A stretch of 64,000 bases of DNA from Patagioenas fasciata (taxonomy: Eukaryota > Chordata > Aves > Columbiformes > Columbidae). Under the pieces are notes generated by a model. It searched no databases and was not told the origin of the DNA. It saw only the letters and a program-made list of their open reading frames with translations. A program made the translations under genes and the position numbers. The stretch covers positions 44,335,001 to 44,399,000 of the forward strand of contig NC_092524.1 of assembly GCF_037038585.1 (NCBI RefSeq), written 5' to 3'. Positions 36,201 to 49,147 of the stretch are shown in pieces (within the stretch, counting starts at the first letter, position 1; each line of letters begins with the position of its first letter).

Positions 36201-39200
36201 AATTTGGAAACTATAAGTATCACCCTATTTCTTACACCTTTGCTCTAATTTGTCAGAGGAAAGAGGAAACATACTCTTATTTAATATCACCAGCCTTCGA
36301 AAAATACTAATTGCCTGGCTCGATTTAATTTATTTTTAGGTCACACTGCCCTCTAGGGGACTAGGCAGATAGCGAGGGAGTTTTGCATAATAGGAATATT
36401 TTTCAGTTCACAGGAAAAGACGTGTCTTCCTTTGTACTACAGTAGAAAATAATAATCCATGTATAGAGCTCGTAATTTAGCATTTTAAATGTGGTTTGCA
36501 TTCTTTTTCTTGGGAAGTATTTTTTTTTAATTAGCATTGAGTCTCTTCTTTCTGATTGCAGGGCTGAATTCCTATGCACATTCTTTTCTGTTAGGTAGTT
36601 TGCACAGTGTCCCTAATTTCAGGTGGTACTACATGAGAATTATGAGAAAACTTACATACTTAAATACCCTACATAGAGAACATATATATTTGTACAGAAA
36701 ACATGGTTTCTCATTGAATGTTCTTGAAAAACAAACCAAAAAAACCTAGAAACAACACCTGTTTAAAATGGAACAAACAGCAGCAAACTCATCATATCAA
36801 CAGTTTTAAGTGCTTCTAATGGAATATAAAAGTTTTTAAAAAAAAAGAAAAATGAAAGTTGGGAAAAGAGAAAGAAAATTAGTAAGAAGATTGGCCTTTA
36901 GGTGGGCTCAGAAATATTCTGGCTTTTTCAGGGGTGTCAACACTTACTAAGGAAGGAGAGTAGCCTTCTGCAAAGGGCTAAAAGGCCAGATATCTAGTTG
37001 TCTAATTACATCCAAAAATAAAAATCCTGTCCCCCTCAGTGTCCCTTACAGATATTATGCTCTTGCCACTGACTTCTCTGCATCCCATTTTAATTCTAAA
37101 ATTGTAGCATAATCTCAGATGGCCAGATTGGATTAGAAACAAGGCTGGGAACTGAGGATGCCTTACCTGGTCATCACTGCATTTTGTGCTTGGATACTTG
37201 GACCCAAATCTGCTTCACCACTTGTCCTTTTTTCTTGAAGCACCTGGGTCATGTAGCAGCAAAGATTTCTTTTTTTGGAAAGAGGATCTTGGTCTAGCAG
37301 CTCACAAATCCCTGATCTGGGATGCTTTCGAAATGAGTCCTTCCTTTAGGTTTCAACTTGGCTGTGAGAGACTTGGCCAATGCTGCCCTCATCTTGCTTG
37401 TAAGTATTTCAAGGCAGATATTGTGGGAAGTTCTCATTTGGCCCTGATTAATTTTAGTTTTACTGTGGATTGAGTGGTCTGACCACTGCAATGTGCCTCC
37501 AGTTTCTTGTTTTACATGCTCCCTGCAGTGGAGCAGCTATCTCCTGTGACCACCTGCAATTACAAACAAATCAGTCTGTTTTGATCTCTTCCCAGCATCA
37601 CACTGGGCTTTTATGAGATATTAAAGCTGTCAGCTTCACATAATCAGGTTTCTCATTTCACTCTTAGCATACTTGATACTTTTGCATGATAATGGTTCAT
37701 GAGTTATTCACCTATCCATGCTCCAGCTTCACTCAACCATGCTCCTGTCTCCTCATTTAAAGTCTCTGATCACTTTATAAAGTTTGTTCTTGTACCTGTA
37801 AGGATAAACTGTTGAGACTTCTTAGGCAAAATCTCTCTTATATGCTTCCTTGCCTGGCCACAGCAGTGGGAGTTAATCTCTATAGTATTTTTTTTATTTG
37901 ATCAGGACAGCCCTATCATATGATTTGCTTTATTCAGGCTTATACAACCTGTGTTGTAGTCCATGGCATGACAACAGTTTCTGATTCCACTTCTAGTGGC
38001 CTGGCTGTATCATGCTATGCTCAGCGGCTCCACAATAGCTGCCTTTTCTGAGTCTCTGCTGATTATGAACTCCTCATATCAAAATCTTTGAAGTGTGTGT
38101 AGCTTCATATTCATTTTTCTATTTAGGAATAATGATATCTTTATACCTTAGCTCACACTTCCTTGGTAAGCCCTGCTCTTACAAATACTAGTAACCACTG
38201 ATATGAACATTGAGTGGTACTTGTCCTGAGGTGGTGCAACAGTTTGTCTACCTGCTGATGTGCCAGAACCTAATCTTAGGGTTGCAAACTGGAGAAATAT
38301 TTGGCCTCGGCAGTTTGAGCAATGCCTACTGTACTAGGCTGGAAATTCCCTTTAGTGCTCTCTTAAGTTTCTGGTTTGTGTAGATGCTCCTCTTACCTGG
38401 GAGCATGTTCCACCAGGGGTAGGACAGCTCTTTCTGTGCTAACCTGACTCCACCAAGGCAAACAAAATTGTCCTCACAGGTTACTCACAACCACAGGAAG
38501 AGATTTCTAGTATTGGTCTGTAGCTTTCACCACCCTTGCTTATCTCAGTGTACAGTTTCCACGCTCATGTGATATGAACTGTCTGGAAATCATGAGTTCC
38601 CACTCACCTGCCTGTAGATCAACAGTAGTTTGTTGTTCTTGTTGGGATTACAGGCTGCCCAACTCTGTGACTCAGTGGGCATAGTTCAATCCCTGCAAAA
38701 ATGACTGTCAGCTCTTTTTCCCAGGTTATGGAACTCTAGATCTGGAGGTGCTGGCACAAGTGTTCTTACGGGAAGTCTCTGTGTCCTCCATCCTTGGCTG
38801 TGACAGTTCCAGTAGAGTGTAAAGCGTGAGGGCTTGCTTCTGCAAAGTTATTTGTAGAAGTCTAACATCACCAGAGATACCTTCACGTTGTCTGTTTTGT
38901 CTGTCAGCTAATCATGCTTTTTAACCCCTGTGGATCCCACTAGCAGAGCTGTTCATACCATGGTTCTCAGCCTGTGTGTGAGGGGAGAATGCAGCTGCAC
39001 TGGCTCCCTAGTGAGATACTTGCTTTTGGAGGCGGTACATTCTCAGCTAACATTCAAGGCATGGGCAACCAGACTTAGACTAGACTTCTCTTCCCTTCTA
39101 CAACTGTGGTTCTCCCTTGCTTTCCACACAGGAGCAGTTGCACTTGGGAATCCATGTTCTGTAAAGAAATCCAAAATACCCACAAAAAGCCCACTCTGCT

Positions 39201-40559
39201 TCAGAAAAGGAGTTAAACAATTAGAAACACCCTGATAAAAAAAAGTGGGAATCCCATGACTGCAGTTTGAAAAACCAAAGCAATGCTTTCGCATTGTCAT
39301 CTTAAAATAATTTAGTGAAGCAGAGCAGGTTTTGGAGGAGCTATTCATACTCGGTGCCACTGAGCTTGGTGTGCTGCTCCCAGGCAGGAAGAAGGCATGG
39401 AGGATCAACACTAAACTTCATCATAAGCAGTTAAGAACCTGAGTGACTAAAAAGACTCCTTTCAATGTAATTTAAGGCACACTTTACATAACATATTTTC
39501 CTGGATCTTGCATGCCTGCATGAAGAACTTCTTGACTTCATAAGTGATTCTCTGATGAAAACAAACAAGGACTGATGGTGACTAAAGTGCTCCTCGACAC
39601 AAGAGCAGTACTGCAGCCAGATTCTGCCACAGTCATTCTTGCACTAAGTAGTGACTTAGTCTACAAGTAGGATGTTTAGTCTCAGCCTGAGCACTGCTGG
39701 TGAAAGGTGCTACTCAGCCTGAAAAAAAAGAACATGACTTACAACAAGAAATACAAGCCAAAACAACAGCTTCTCCAATCACAATGGTTGAGTGGGAAGG
39801 TCAAGATTTAAGATGCAATGCTTGAGTCAGAATTTGCCTTGGAAAGCAGGGTTAGATCCTCTTTTCTGCAGTTGTGCTCAAAGCCTTCCTGCTTGCCTAC
39901 TCCAAAGATCCAGTTTGCAAAACAGGACTCAGAGCCATGCTGTGCCCTGCAGGCCTATCACTAGCTTTACTTCTGCACTGTTTTACACAGACAAGAATCA
40001 AATCAGAAAGCATGAATCATCTTGTCCAGCCTCCTGTATATTAACAGTCATTTCATGTCACTGTTAGGACCCGTCTTGAGCCTAGAGTGATTTGAGTGTG
40101 ATTTAAACATGCCCTGAAGAAGGGCCTTCAGTCTTCATTAGAAGAGTCCTTACCTTGGCTAATTACCCTCACACTACCCTCCAATAGTGTTTTCTGATTC
40201 AAGTTTGGATTTGTCTGGCTTTCAGCCTCCATTTTTGTTATGCCTTTCTGCCCTAGACTGGAGAGGGCTTTGCCTCTAGAAAAACTAAAGCACAGCTGAT
40301 TCTGTGGATTAGCCCTCTTACTGCAGAGGGTTCAGCAATAAAATCCCATATGTCTCTTCACATAATAATCAGCATAATAATCCCATGTGTCTCCAGGAAG
40401 AGATCTTCATGCTATAATGAAATGACCTTTCAGTCTTGTTTCTGCTAAGCCCAGTAGAAATATTTTTTAAAGTATTTTATCCTTTTGTTTTCATCTTTCT
40501 TTAGTTTGTGGCTCTTGTTTGCATGCTCTCCTGCAATGTGATTCAAAAATGTGGATACA
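33286..40559. other. Intergenic desert, middle part
   Basis: No gene recognised. Two AT-rich, homeodomain-motif-dense stretches (about 34180-34480 and 36230-36420) look like candidate conserved non-coding elements. A TTTTG/TTTG microsatellite is at about 34758-34866. The rest is unremarkable, with no domain-bearing frames. Confidence 0.55.
34758..34866. repeat. TTTG/TTTTG microsatellite region
   Basis: TTTG units at 34758-34775 and five or more TTTTG units around 34788-34817, continuing as degenerate GTTTT-rich sequence to about 34866. Overlapping plus-strand open frames (Phe/Cys/Leu-rich) are by-products of this repeat. Confidence 0.85.
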
Positions 40560-40830
40560 GCCAGTAGACATAGTGACCTAGCACTGATCTCATCAGAACT
40601 AGAGGTGGAGAGAAATCACCTCCTTTCTCTGTTTTTCCAACTAACTCTTCAGAATCCAAAGATTACACTAGCCTTTTTCACTCCATAGTTGTACTAGTAG
40701 CTTCCACTGAATTCCTGGTTCACTAGATGTCTTTCAGACTCAGGACTTCCAGCTATCTTTTCCCTGTTCCTTCTGTAGGACCAGCATTCTCCAGTCAGTG
40801 ATGTCCCACTTCCCCGTGGCAGTACTCAAA
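40560..40830 (-). mobile_element. Possible second ancient CR1/L3-like remnant
   Basis: The plus strand contains degraded versions of phrases found in the reverse complement of old CR1/L3-type elements: TAGCACTGATCTCATCAGAA, AGAAATCACCTCCTTTCTC, AGATTACACTAGCCTTTTTC, and a CAGACTCAGGACTTCC block. They occur in the expected order over about 270 bases. No frame survives. This is recognition from memory of family consensus and needs a repeat-library comparison. Confidence 0.45.
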
Positions 40831-43800
40831 TGCATTTTTTAAAGGTTCATATTTCAAAAGAACATGGACTGCTTTTTATGGTTGCCTTTTCCACTTACAT
40901 TCTACCCTACACTTGGGATGTCAGGGATGGGAAGAGAGAAGGAAATAGGACAACCCTTCCAGCAGCAACAAGCTGATATATCAGTTCAGTCATTTTGCCA
41001 TCATTTTGCTGATGGGACATAGAAAACTTTTTCTGTCATCTGTGCATGTTTTAACTTGAGAAAAATAATGTGAAAAGCAGGAAGAATACAAAACATCAAG
41101 CAAGTGCCTTTTAAAGGAACTCCAGCCATGCTGTGTGTGGAGTGAGGCAGAGATCTCATAGGAGAAATTCGGTGTGATCAGCTGATTAGAGACTATGTCA
41201 GAGTAAATAAGCCCAAGGGGTTACCTCATTTCTGGAATGTCTTGGTTTTTGAAGGTTTGACTTTGCAAATAGAAAGGCATTCAAATATATTTGCAAATGT
41301 AATACTTATTAGTTATCTCCCCTAGGAAACAGTCGCTGGATAAGTATGAGGTAGACCATTAAAGTTAAGCAGGTGTTTAAGCATTTCCCTGGATGAGACA
41401 GGCCTTAACTATCACTCTAAAAAGATGGGTCAGTGCAGGAATTTTTAAACTCTGTGGTTTGGCTTCCAGTGATACCCTAGATGGTGTCCAGGGCTAGTTT
41501 TGTAAGGTGTGAAGTGTCCAGCAACACTTCATCCTCAGCTAATGTACCTACAATACCCTTATGCAGATATCTTCTATACTCTTCCATTGCTCCATCCCTG
41601 AAAATGAATGTTTATTATTTGAATAAACTCAATAGGTTTAGGTATTTTAAGCAGTTGAGGATGGCTATAATGTATTTAAGTTGCTTACCATACTATTTTG
41701 TACCTTTTTTGTCCAATTACTGTAACGCATTTAAGTTTCTTACTATATTATTTTGTCCCTTTTTTGGTCCAGTGAGGGAGGCTCAGACAGTATATTGCCA
41801 TATATTTAGACAGTTCCTACCGCAATGTGGAGCACTACTTCTGTTGAGTAACTTAGATGCTATTGTGCTATAGACAAATACTGGTGGTATATCTACATAG
41901 TAAACAAAAAAAGGTTCCTGTATGAATAATGTTTAAGAGAACCTGTGGGAAGACAGATTTATTTATTTCCCTTATTCTTTCATTCATTTGGTTTCTGATA
42001 GCAAAAGGTATTTTTTCTTGAAGTTAAGATCTGCTATTCTTTAATCCCCAGGAAAATGATTACTATCATTTAAGAAAATTATATTCTTTCTAATTAAGAT
42101 GTTTTCAGACAATTAAATTGCTTCCTGATTTTCATAATCGTCTCATTGCTAAGATCTACCTCTTTCCTGATTAGCAAGGTGGAAAAACCCCAACGCTTTT
42201 ACTCTGTACAATATTTAGCAGTTAAGAAAGAAGCCTCAGCAAATATTCTGAGTCAGACCCATCTTTCAGAAGACCTGCTCTGTTTATGTTGCTCTGGCTT
42301 CACAAAGTCGGATCAAATGGCCAAAGATACCCAGAAAGGTGAGCAGAAAAGTAAGAGGAAATCTGTTTGTGATAGTCTGTGAGCTAGCAAGCATGGGAGG
42401 CATCATACCCTGGGAGGCCAGGTTGAATCTCTCCATCACCTGCAGCTTTCATGAAGAGAAGACTGGTTTCCTCATCGGCCCCAATGGGTGGGCTGTGGAT
42501 GTTCTGCCCAGACTGCCCTTCTCTGCAGCACAGCAGAGGCCTGGGTCAAAGGAACGAGTTTGAAGGTTGCTAATTCCATGGCACTGCCTCACAGTTACAG
42601 AGCATAAAGATCATGCAGTCAATGGCTGCATTTCTTGTGCTACTTCAGCCAGTTCACTTGCACATCACCTGTCCCTGCAGTGGTCACATCTGAGAATTCA
42701 GATCTCCCAAGAGCTGTTACATAGCTGCCTCATGACAACGCACTCTTACTTTGTCCATTTCCATGTGCATGTTATCTTTTTTATCTTTAATTTCTTTCAC
42801 TCTTCTCTTGATTTCCTTCTCTTTTACAGTAGGGCATTAGCTGTCAATGTAGAAGTCTAACACTTGTTATAATGTACAAGTGTTCTAGGATGCCAGGTGT
42901 TATGGGATCTGAGGAATAACATACGGCTTTTAGCCTGTGAAAGATGCACAATGGAAGTCCTGTGGATCTTTCCACATTTATGGCATGGTTGCCTGCAGCT
43001 TTATGGAAGCTGTTCCAAATGATCCAGTGGGTCAATATCCTTAAATTGGGCTTTAGAAGGAAAATACATGGATGGGTAGTCACTGTTTCAAAAGCTGTGC
43101 TCCTAATTTGGTATGCATACACTGTTAAGGAGTTGTTATGAGAAATAAAGATAGTGAGTTAGTCAGAAACAATGGACTAGAGCTGTGTAAATGTGAAGGT
43201 GGGAGAATGTACGATATGTATGTATCAACATCAGGTGATTAAATTAATCAGGTCAGACTCTCAGCTGGACCTAGAGATGTTTCTAGAGCTATGGTGGCAA
43301 ACACCATCAGAAGAGTTGGCTCATGATGTTTTTAAAGGTATGGCTAAGAATGGAGGAACCTTTCCACTACAGCTAAGCACATGAGGGACAAACTGTTTTA
43401 CATCAGGGTGGGCCTGCCTTTGGAAATGCAGAATTCATCAAGTCTAATGATTTTCACAGGACTGCCACTGTAACGGTTTCAGTGGCCCAGTTCCTGAAGT
43501 CAAATGATGAAGTGACAGCATGTACAAGCATGTACCATTCTTCTTCTCATTGAGCTAACAAGCTCTTTTGAAAAGAGAAAATAGATCAAAAAACATTTAA
43601 AATGTAAGAAAATTATTCTTCAAAAAGAAACTGGGATGCAAAAAAAAGGTTATCCCTTTCTTTTTAAATCTCATTATTCTTTACACTGGCCTCATGATTT
43701 TTAAGATCTGACTCACTGATTTTCAACACTTGTGTGGCATGGTCTTGAAAATGTGGCATAGACTCATAAACATAAATACATTAAATATATCCAGAAATAT

Positions 43801-45800
43801 TCCTTCATTAGAGATGTTCATGGGACTTTCAGATATCTCCTACAGTCTCCTCCCTTTGACATTCTCAACCAAAAGAAAGAAGTCTTGAAAGCAAATGTTT
43901 TTGCTGTTCTGATGTGAGGAGCTGTTTTGTTGCAATATCAAAGGTCGTCATTCTTAAATGCCACTTTTTTCTTTCTAGTTGTTCCATTAGAACTGATTTT
44001 AAATGAACTTCATTTCTTTATTGGTAATCTTATGAGAGGAAAAGTAATGGCTGTCAAAGCTGAAGAGAATAGTTGTGGCACAGCCATCAAAAGAAACACA
44101 GGTGGCAGAGCAATGCTTGAGGAGCAGCAGTCCTGAGGGGGACAGGGGTATGAAAATGAGAGCAAGGGGCAACCAGCCTCTGCTGTCAGTCTCATTTTTA
44201 TTGTTCTCAGGAATACTGACACTCTCATCCTCTTCAACTTTTTGCCTTTTTCACCTTGCACTTTAACACTGTCTTAGAGGGTAGTAGTGAAGCACAAATA
44301 AGTTTTGTCCGTGGAAAGAATCCTGTAAAAAATACCATGTGTGGGAAGAGATCCTTCCTAACACCTGCATGCCCCCTCCAAACTGAGGGCTGAGCAAGTT
44401 GGAGTATGTTATAAGAGTGATACACAGATGATCAGTAAGCTCTTAGCTTGGTCTCCCTTTTTCATTATGCTGCCATTTTAGAGAGATGTTTTTATAGCCT
44501 CTGCTTGATTTTCCATCAGATGCCTCCCTCCATGTGAATCCTCCCTTCCTGCTTCCTACAGAATGTGGCCAGCTGGTTACTGCTAAATTTAAACAAAGAT
44601 ATGCTACTTGTGAATCTCTTTGCTTCATTCACATAATATTACTAGCCTAACTCAGCTAGCAAGAAGTACTTCTATTTTGATGTGCACAGGGACTGAAAGC
44701 CCAGATGAAGGTCAATGAAGGCTGTTGCATAGATAGATGAAGCTGACAGGGAGTGCTCTAACTGGTTTTCTGCAGGGAAGTGTTGATTCAGTGGAACTGG
44801 AATGTTTGAGGGGTACATGTAAATTCTGCTCAATATGTGGGAACACAATGGGAACTTAAAATTGAGTACTCGGTGGAGGTCTGCAGAGCAACTCCATGAG
44901 CAGCAGCAAAGCACAGCCCAGGTCTCCATTAGTGCTGTAATACTGCCACGGTGATATACAACAAAACACCCAGCATCTCTGTGAAATGGAAATGCTACTT
45001 CTTAGCCAGCTCTAATTACAAACAGCATACCGTGTTTAAATAACCAACAGAACATAGCATCAACAAAGAAGCTACTCTTTGCATCTCTGAGATTCATACA
45101 GCATCCAAGAGCTTAAACATCAAGGAGAAAACAGCAGGTAGCTTAACTCCAAAGATCTCTCCCCTGCTGTTGTTATCATTGACAATGAAGGCAGTGTTGT
45201 AAGTGCAGAGTGCAATGGACAATTCATGCACTTACCGTATCTTGCACTCTAGCTACAGGCGCGTGATTTTCTGAAGAAATGATGACAGGATCAAACATAT
45301 TCTGGCAGATGCTCACAAAATCAGAGCCCCTTTCATTCAGTAAATGACCATAAAAATGCTTTGAAGATGACAATAAAAAGTTATTTAATCATGTTCAAAA
45401 CAGAAGCACCTGCCAAGTCAATATATCATTTTTTACATGATTGGCTTGTGCAGTGACAATAGCGAAAAATGCAAAGTGAGGCTGTTAGGAGCAGCTACTG
45501 GTCTGATTTTATAGTAGGCATAGCCTGATGGTGGAGAGAGCGAGCAAGAGAAGAGGAAAGAAAAAGCAACACAGAAAGTCACACATACGTTTCCTCAGAG
45601 TCCTGATTTTCAGCCCCTTTTCCTAGCTGTTGCAAGGTGCCCTTGGGAACCTAGTCTAAAGATGTCCTTAGCGGCTCCCATTTTCTGTGAAGTCAGTGCC
45701 AGAGGGGAAAAGGACAGTGACCAAAAGGAGACATAAGAAAGCCTGGGCGATTTTCATGCTGCCGTAGCAGCGGGGAAAAGGCACTGGGGAGAGGGGTAGA
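40831..45800. other. Intergenic desert, right-middle part
   Basis: No supported gene. The stretches at about 41990-42150 and 45000-45480 are AT-rich with many TAAT cores and resemble developmental non-coding elements. The rest carries only short frames with no recognised motif. Confidence 0.5.
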
Positions 45801-45803
45801 GAT

Positions 45804-46850
45804 CACAGAATCACAGAATATCAGAAATTAGAAGGGACCTCGAAAGATCATCTAGTCCAATCCCCCCTCTGGAGCAGGAACACCTAGATGAGGTTACACA
45901 GGAAGGTGTCCAGGTGGGTTTTGAATGTCTCCAGAGAATAAGACTCCACAACCTCCCTTGGGCAGCCTGTTCCAGTGTTCTGTTACCCTCACTGTGAAGA
46001 AATTTCTTCTCATATTCAAGTGGAACCTCCTATATTCCAGTTTGTACCCATTGCCCCTTGTCTTATCACTGGTTGTCACCGAGTACTCCTCAGTCTCCTC
46101 TTCTCCAGGCTAAAGAGACCCAGCTCACTCAACCTTTCCTCATCAAGGAGATGCTCCACTCCTTTAATCATCTTCATGGCTCTGTGCTGGACTCTCTCCA
46201 GCAGTTCCCTGTCCTTCTTGAGCTGGGGGGCCCAGAACTGGACACAATATTCCAGATGCTGTCTCATGAGGGCAGAGTAGAGCAGGAGGAGAACCTCTCT
46301 TGACCTGCTAACCACCGCCCTTCTAATACACCCCAGGATGCCATTGGCCTTTTTGGCCACAAGGGCACAGTGCTGGCTTATGATCATCCTGATGTCCACC
46401 AGGACTCCCAGGTCCCTTTCCCCTGCACTGCTCTCTAACAGGTTGTTCCCCAACTTACACTGGTATCTGGGGTTGTTCTTGACCAGATGCAAGATTCTAC
46501 ACTTTCCCTTGCTATATTTCATTAAATTTTCCCCCACCCAACTCTCCAGCCTGTCCAGGTCTCTCTGGATGGCAGCACAGCCTTCTGGTGTGTCAGCCAC
46601 TCCTTCCAGTTTGGTGTTATCAGCAAACCTGCTCACAGTGCACTCTATTCCCTCATCCAAGCCGTTGATGAATATATTGAATCATACTGATCCCAGTACC
46701 GACCCTTGAGGGACTCCACTAGATACAGACCTTCAACTAGACTCTGTCCCATTGACCACAACTCTCTGGCTTCTTTCTTTCAGTCACTTCACAGTCCACC
46801 TCACTACCCAATCATCCAGACCACATTTGTTCAGTAGCTTCACTGTCCTA
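45804..46850 (-). mobile_element. CR1 LINE fragment D (5'-truncated, dead)
   Basis: A minus-strand CR1 copy of about 1 kb. The 3' terminus is at the left (ATCACAGAATCACAGAATAT). The 3'UTR is followed by the C-terminal ORF2 frame at 46076-46660, read as [18 protein letters not shown], then [33 protein letters not shown] and [11 protein letters not shown]. The catalytic box is FADN instead of FADD, so the second Asp is lost. A short internal deletion at about 46080 removes the segment that normally precedes the CCTCAGTCTCCTCTTC motif. The 5' truncation point near 46850 is approximate. Confidence 0.92.
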
Positions 46851-48707
46851 GAATGTCTACAAAATGGTAGGTGGGTCCTGCTAGAAATAGAGACATAGAG
46901 AATGTTATGTGTGGCTGTGCACAGATTTAAGGAGCAGCTCAGGAGAGCTGGTACCTGCCATCAGCAGTGTGGACTGTGGACCTACATCACGCAGCAAAGA
47001 GTCCATGTTGTTGTTCAGCCCTAACCACCACCCTCACAGCTGCATCTGCCCCAAATTCAGCAACTTTTCTACACAAGCCATTTGCCTGTGAGCTGGCATT
47101 TGCAATCGTAACATTGAAGAGCTTTCCAGCTATACCTGGTGCAGTTCAAAACCACCTTTGTGATACTGATTTATTGGGCTCTTTCAGGATCAGCTGAAAT
47201 TAAAGTATCTCAAGGGTGGTGACAATTTACACAGGTTGATGATAAAGGCTGTTCTGGCATCTGAAGTCCACCAGGGTAGCAAATTTAGATGTCTAGATTC
47301 TAAGGTCAAAAGGGGTTGTTCTGACCAAGCACTGTCATCTCTAATACAAGATGAGCCATTGGGATCTCTGGAATTAATTCCCAACACAAGACCAACATCT
47401 ATGATTAAACTAGAACATTTTTGTTCAAATATTCTGTTGAAAATTTTCAGAGCCAGGGAATTTGCCACCAAGCTGTGGTAAAAATGGTTAATTATTCTTA
47501 TGGATTAGGAGTCAGGCCAGATTTCAAACTAGGCTTTATCTAACTACTGAACCTCATTAAACTTTACCAACTAAACTGAAGAGCCTTTTGTGACCAAATG
47601 TATGTTTACTGTGTGAGTGCTTTAACTTAGGTTGTTTCTTCAGTCTCTTTGGTAAGTTAGAATAGACAGGACACCTACCCCAACCTTCACTTCACAGGAT
47701 GATTGCCAAACCTTCACCTTTGCTCTGGCTCTTGCATGACGGCTTTTGAGTACTTTAGCATCTTTCTTAAAATGCAGACACCAGAACAGTATTCCTGTAG
47801 CAGCTTGAAATTTCAGTGTGCCAAAAATTCAGCTCTCTGTTGCCAAAGGAACATTTAAAACTGAAGTACTCAAAGCCAAAACCAACACTAAACTCTTGGT
47901 TACTCTAAAACGTACAGAGTTTTCAGTAGCCAAATTTGAATAAACAACCACTAAACTAATCACAAACACACACAGTGTTACTGTGAAAACTGGTTGGATA
48001 ACTGGGTGTGAAGGTTACTCAGTGGTAAAATCAGTTCCTCAAGATCGTTATATTAGACAGGAGTGAAAAAAATGGAGTGCTAAATTACTGGTTTAAAAAG
48101 AAAATATGGGGAAGAGAAGAATATTAGCACAATGTCAACCTTAGTAGAAGGCAGACAAACCAGGAAATACTTGTAGTGATGAAGACAGAACTTCAACACT
48201 GAAGACACAAACAATAACATCGGTGTGGCATCCGGAGGTCACTGTGAGGGAAAGAAAAGGAAGAGCTGAGTAAAAGCAACCTTGTCCACCTTTTAACTGT
48301 ATGTGCAAACAGCATAGAAGGACATTTGAGAACATGGTGCTCTCTGAAAGCAACTGGGAAATGGAAAAGATCAGGAGAAGCCCCCAACCGGTGCCCAGCC
48401 GGCAGTAGCAGATGCATTTCTGAAGTGTTATGGCAAAGCAATCGTCACGGATGATACTGCATTTTGCACAGAGCAGATGTGTCCAATTAGGGGTTCTATG
48501 TGAATGCACACAAACAACAAAAAGATGCAAATCAATAGCTTCCAGAAAAACACTGCATCATCTACTGGGCACCTTTCCATACTGGGCTGCAACCTTTTCA
48601 GAGAAGTCTGGCAGTATTGGAAAGTCATGAGCTTATGGCGTAGGTGTAGAAAACACCCAAGACAGAATGGAAACCTTGAGGAATGGTTAAAGAAAATCAA
48701 CAGTAGC
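46851..48707. other. Intergenic, no gene seen
   Basis: Unique-looking DNA between a CR1 copy and the AAAAAG repeat. Open frames are short and unrecognised. Nothing else is seen. Confidence 0.5.
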
Positions 48708-49147
48708 AGAAAGAAAAAGAAAAAGAAAAAGAAAAAGAAAAAGAAAAAGAAAAAGAAAAAGAAAAAGAAAAAGAAAAAGAAAAAGAAAAAGAAAAAGAGA
48801 AAGAGAAAGAAAAAGAAAAAGAAAAAGAAAAAGAAAAAGAAAAAGAAAAAGAAAAAGAAAAAGAAAAAGAAAAAGAAAAAGAAAAAGAAAAAGAAAAAGA
48901 AAAAGAAAAAGAAGAAGAAAAAGAAGAAGAAAAAGAAAAAGAAAAAGAAGAAGAAAAAGAAGAAGAAGAAGAAAAAGAAGAAGAAGAAGAAAAAGAAAAA
49001 GAAGAAGAAAAAGAAAAAGAAAAAGAAAAAGAAAAAGAAAAAGAAAAAGAAAAAGAAAAAGAAAAAGAAAAAGAAAAAGAAAAAGAAAAAGAAAAAGAAA
49101 AAGAAAAAAGAAAAAGAAAAAGAAAAAGAAAAAGAAAGAAAAAAAGG
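48708..49147. repeat. (AAAAAG)n hexanucleotide microsatellite, 440-base polypurine run
   Basis: A tandem array of AAAAAG units, with the plus strand purely A and G for 440 bases. The left two thirds and right end are nearly perfect. The middle (about 48910-49015) contains many AAG contractions, and GAGAAAGAGAAAG variants lie near 48796-48808. The lysine-rich open frame across it is an artefact of the repeat. Long homopurine mirror-like tracts can adopt triplex (H-DNA) structures. Confidence 0.98.
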
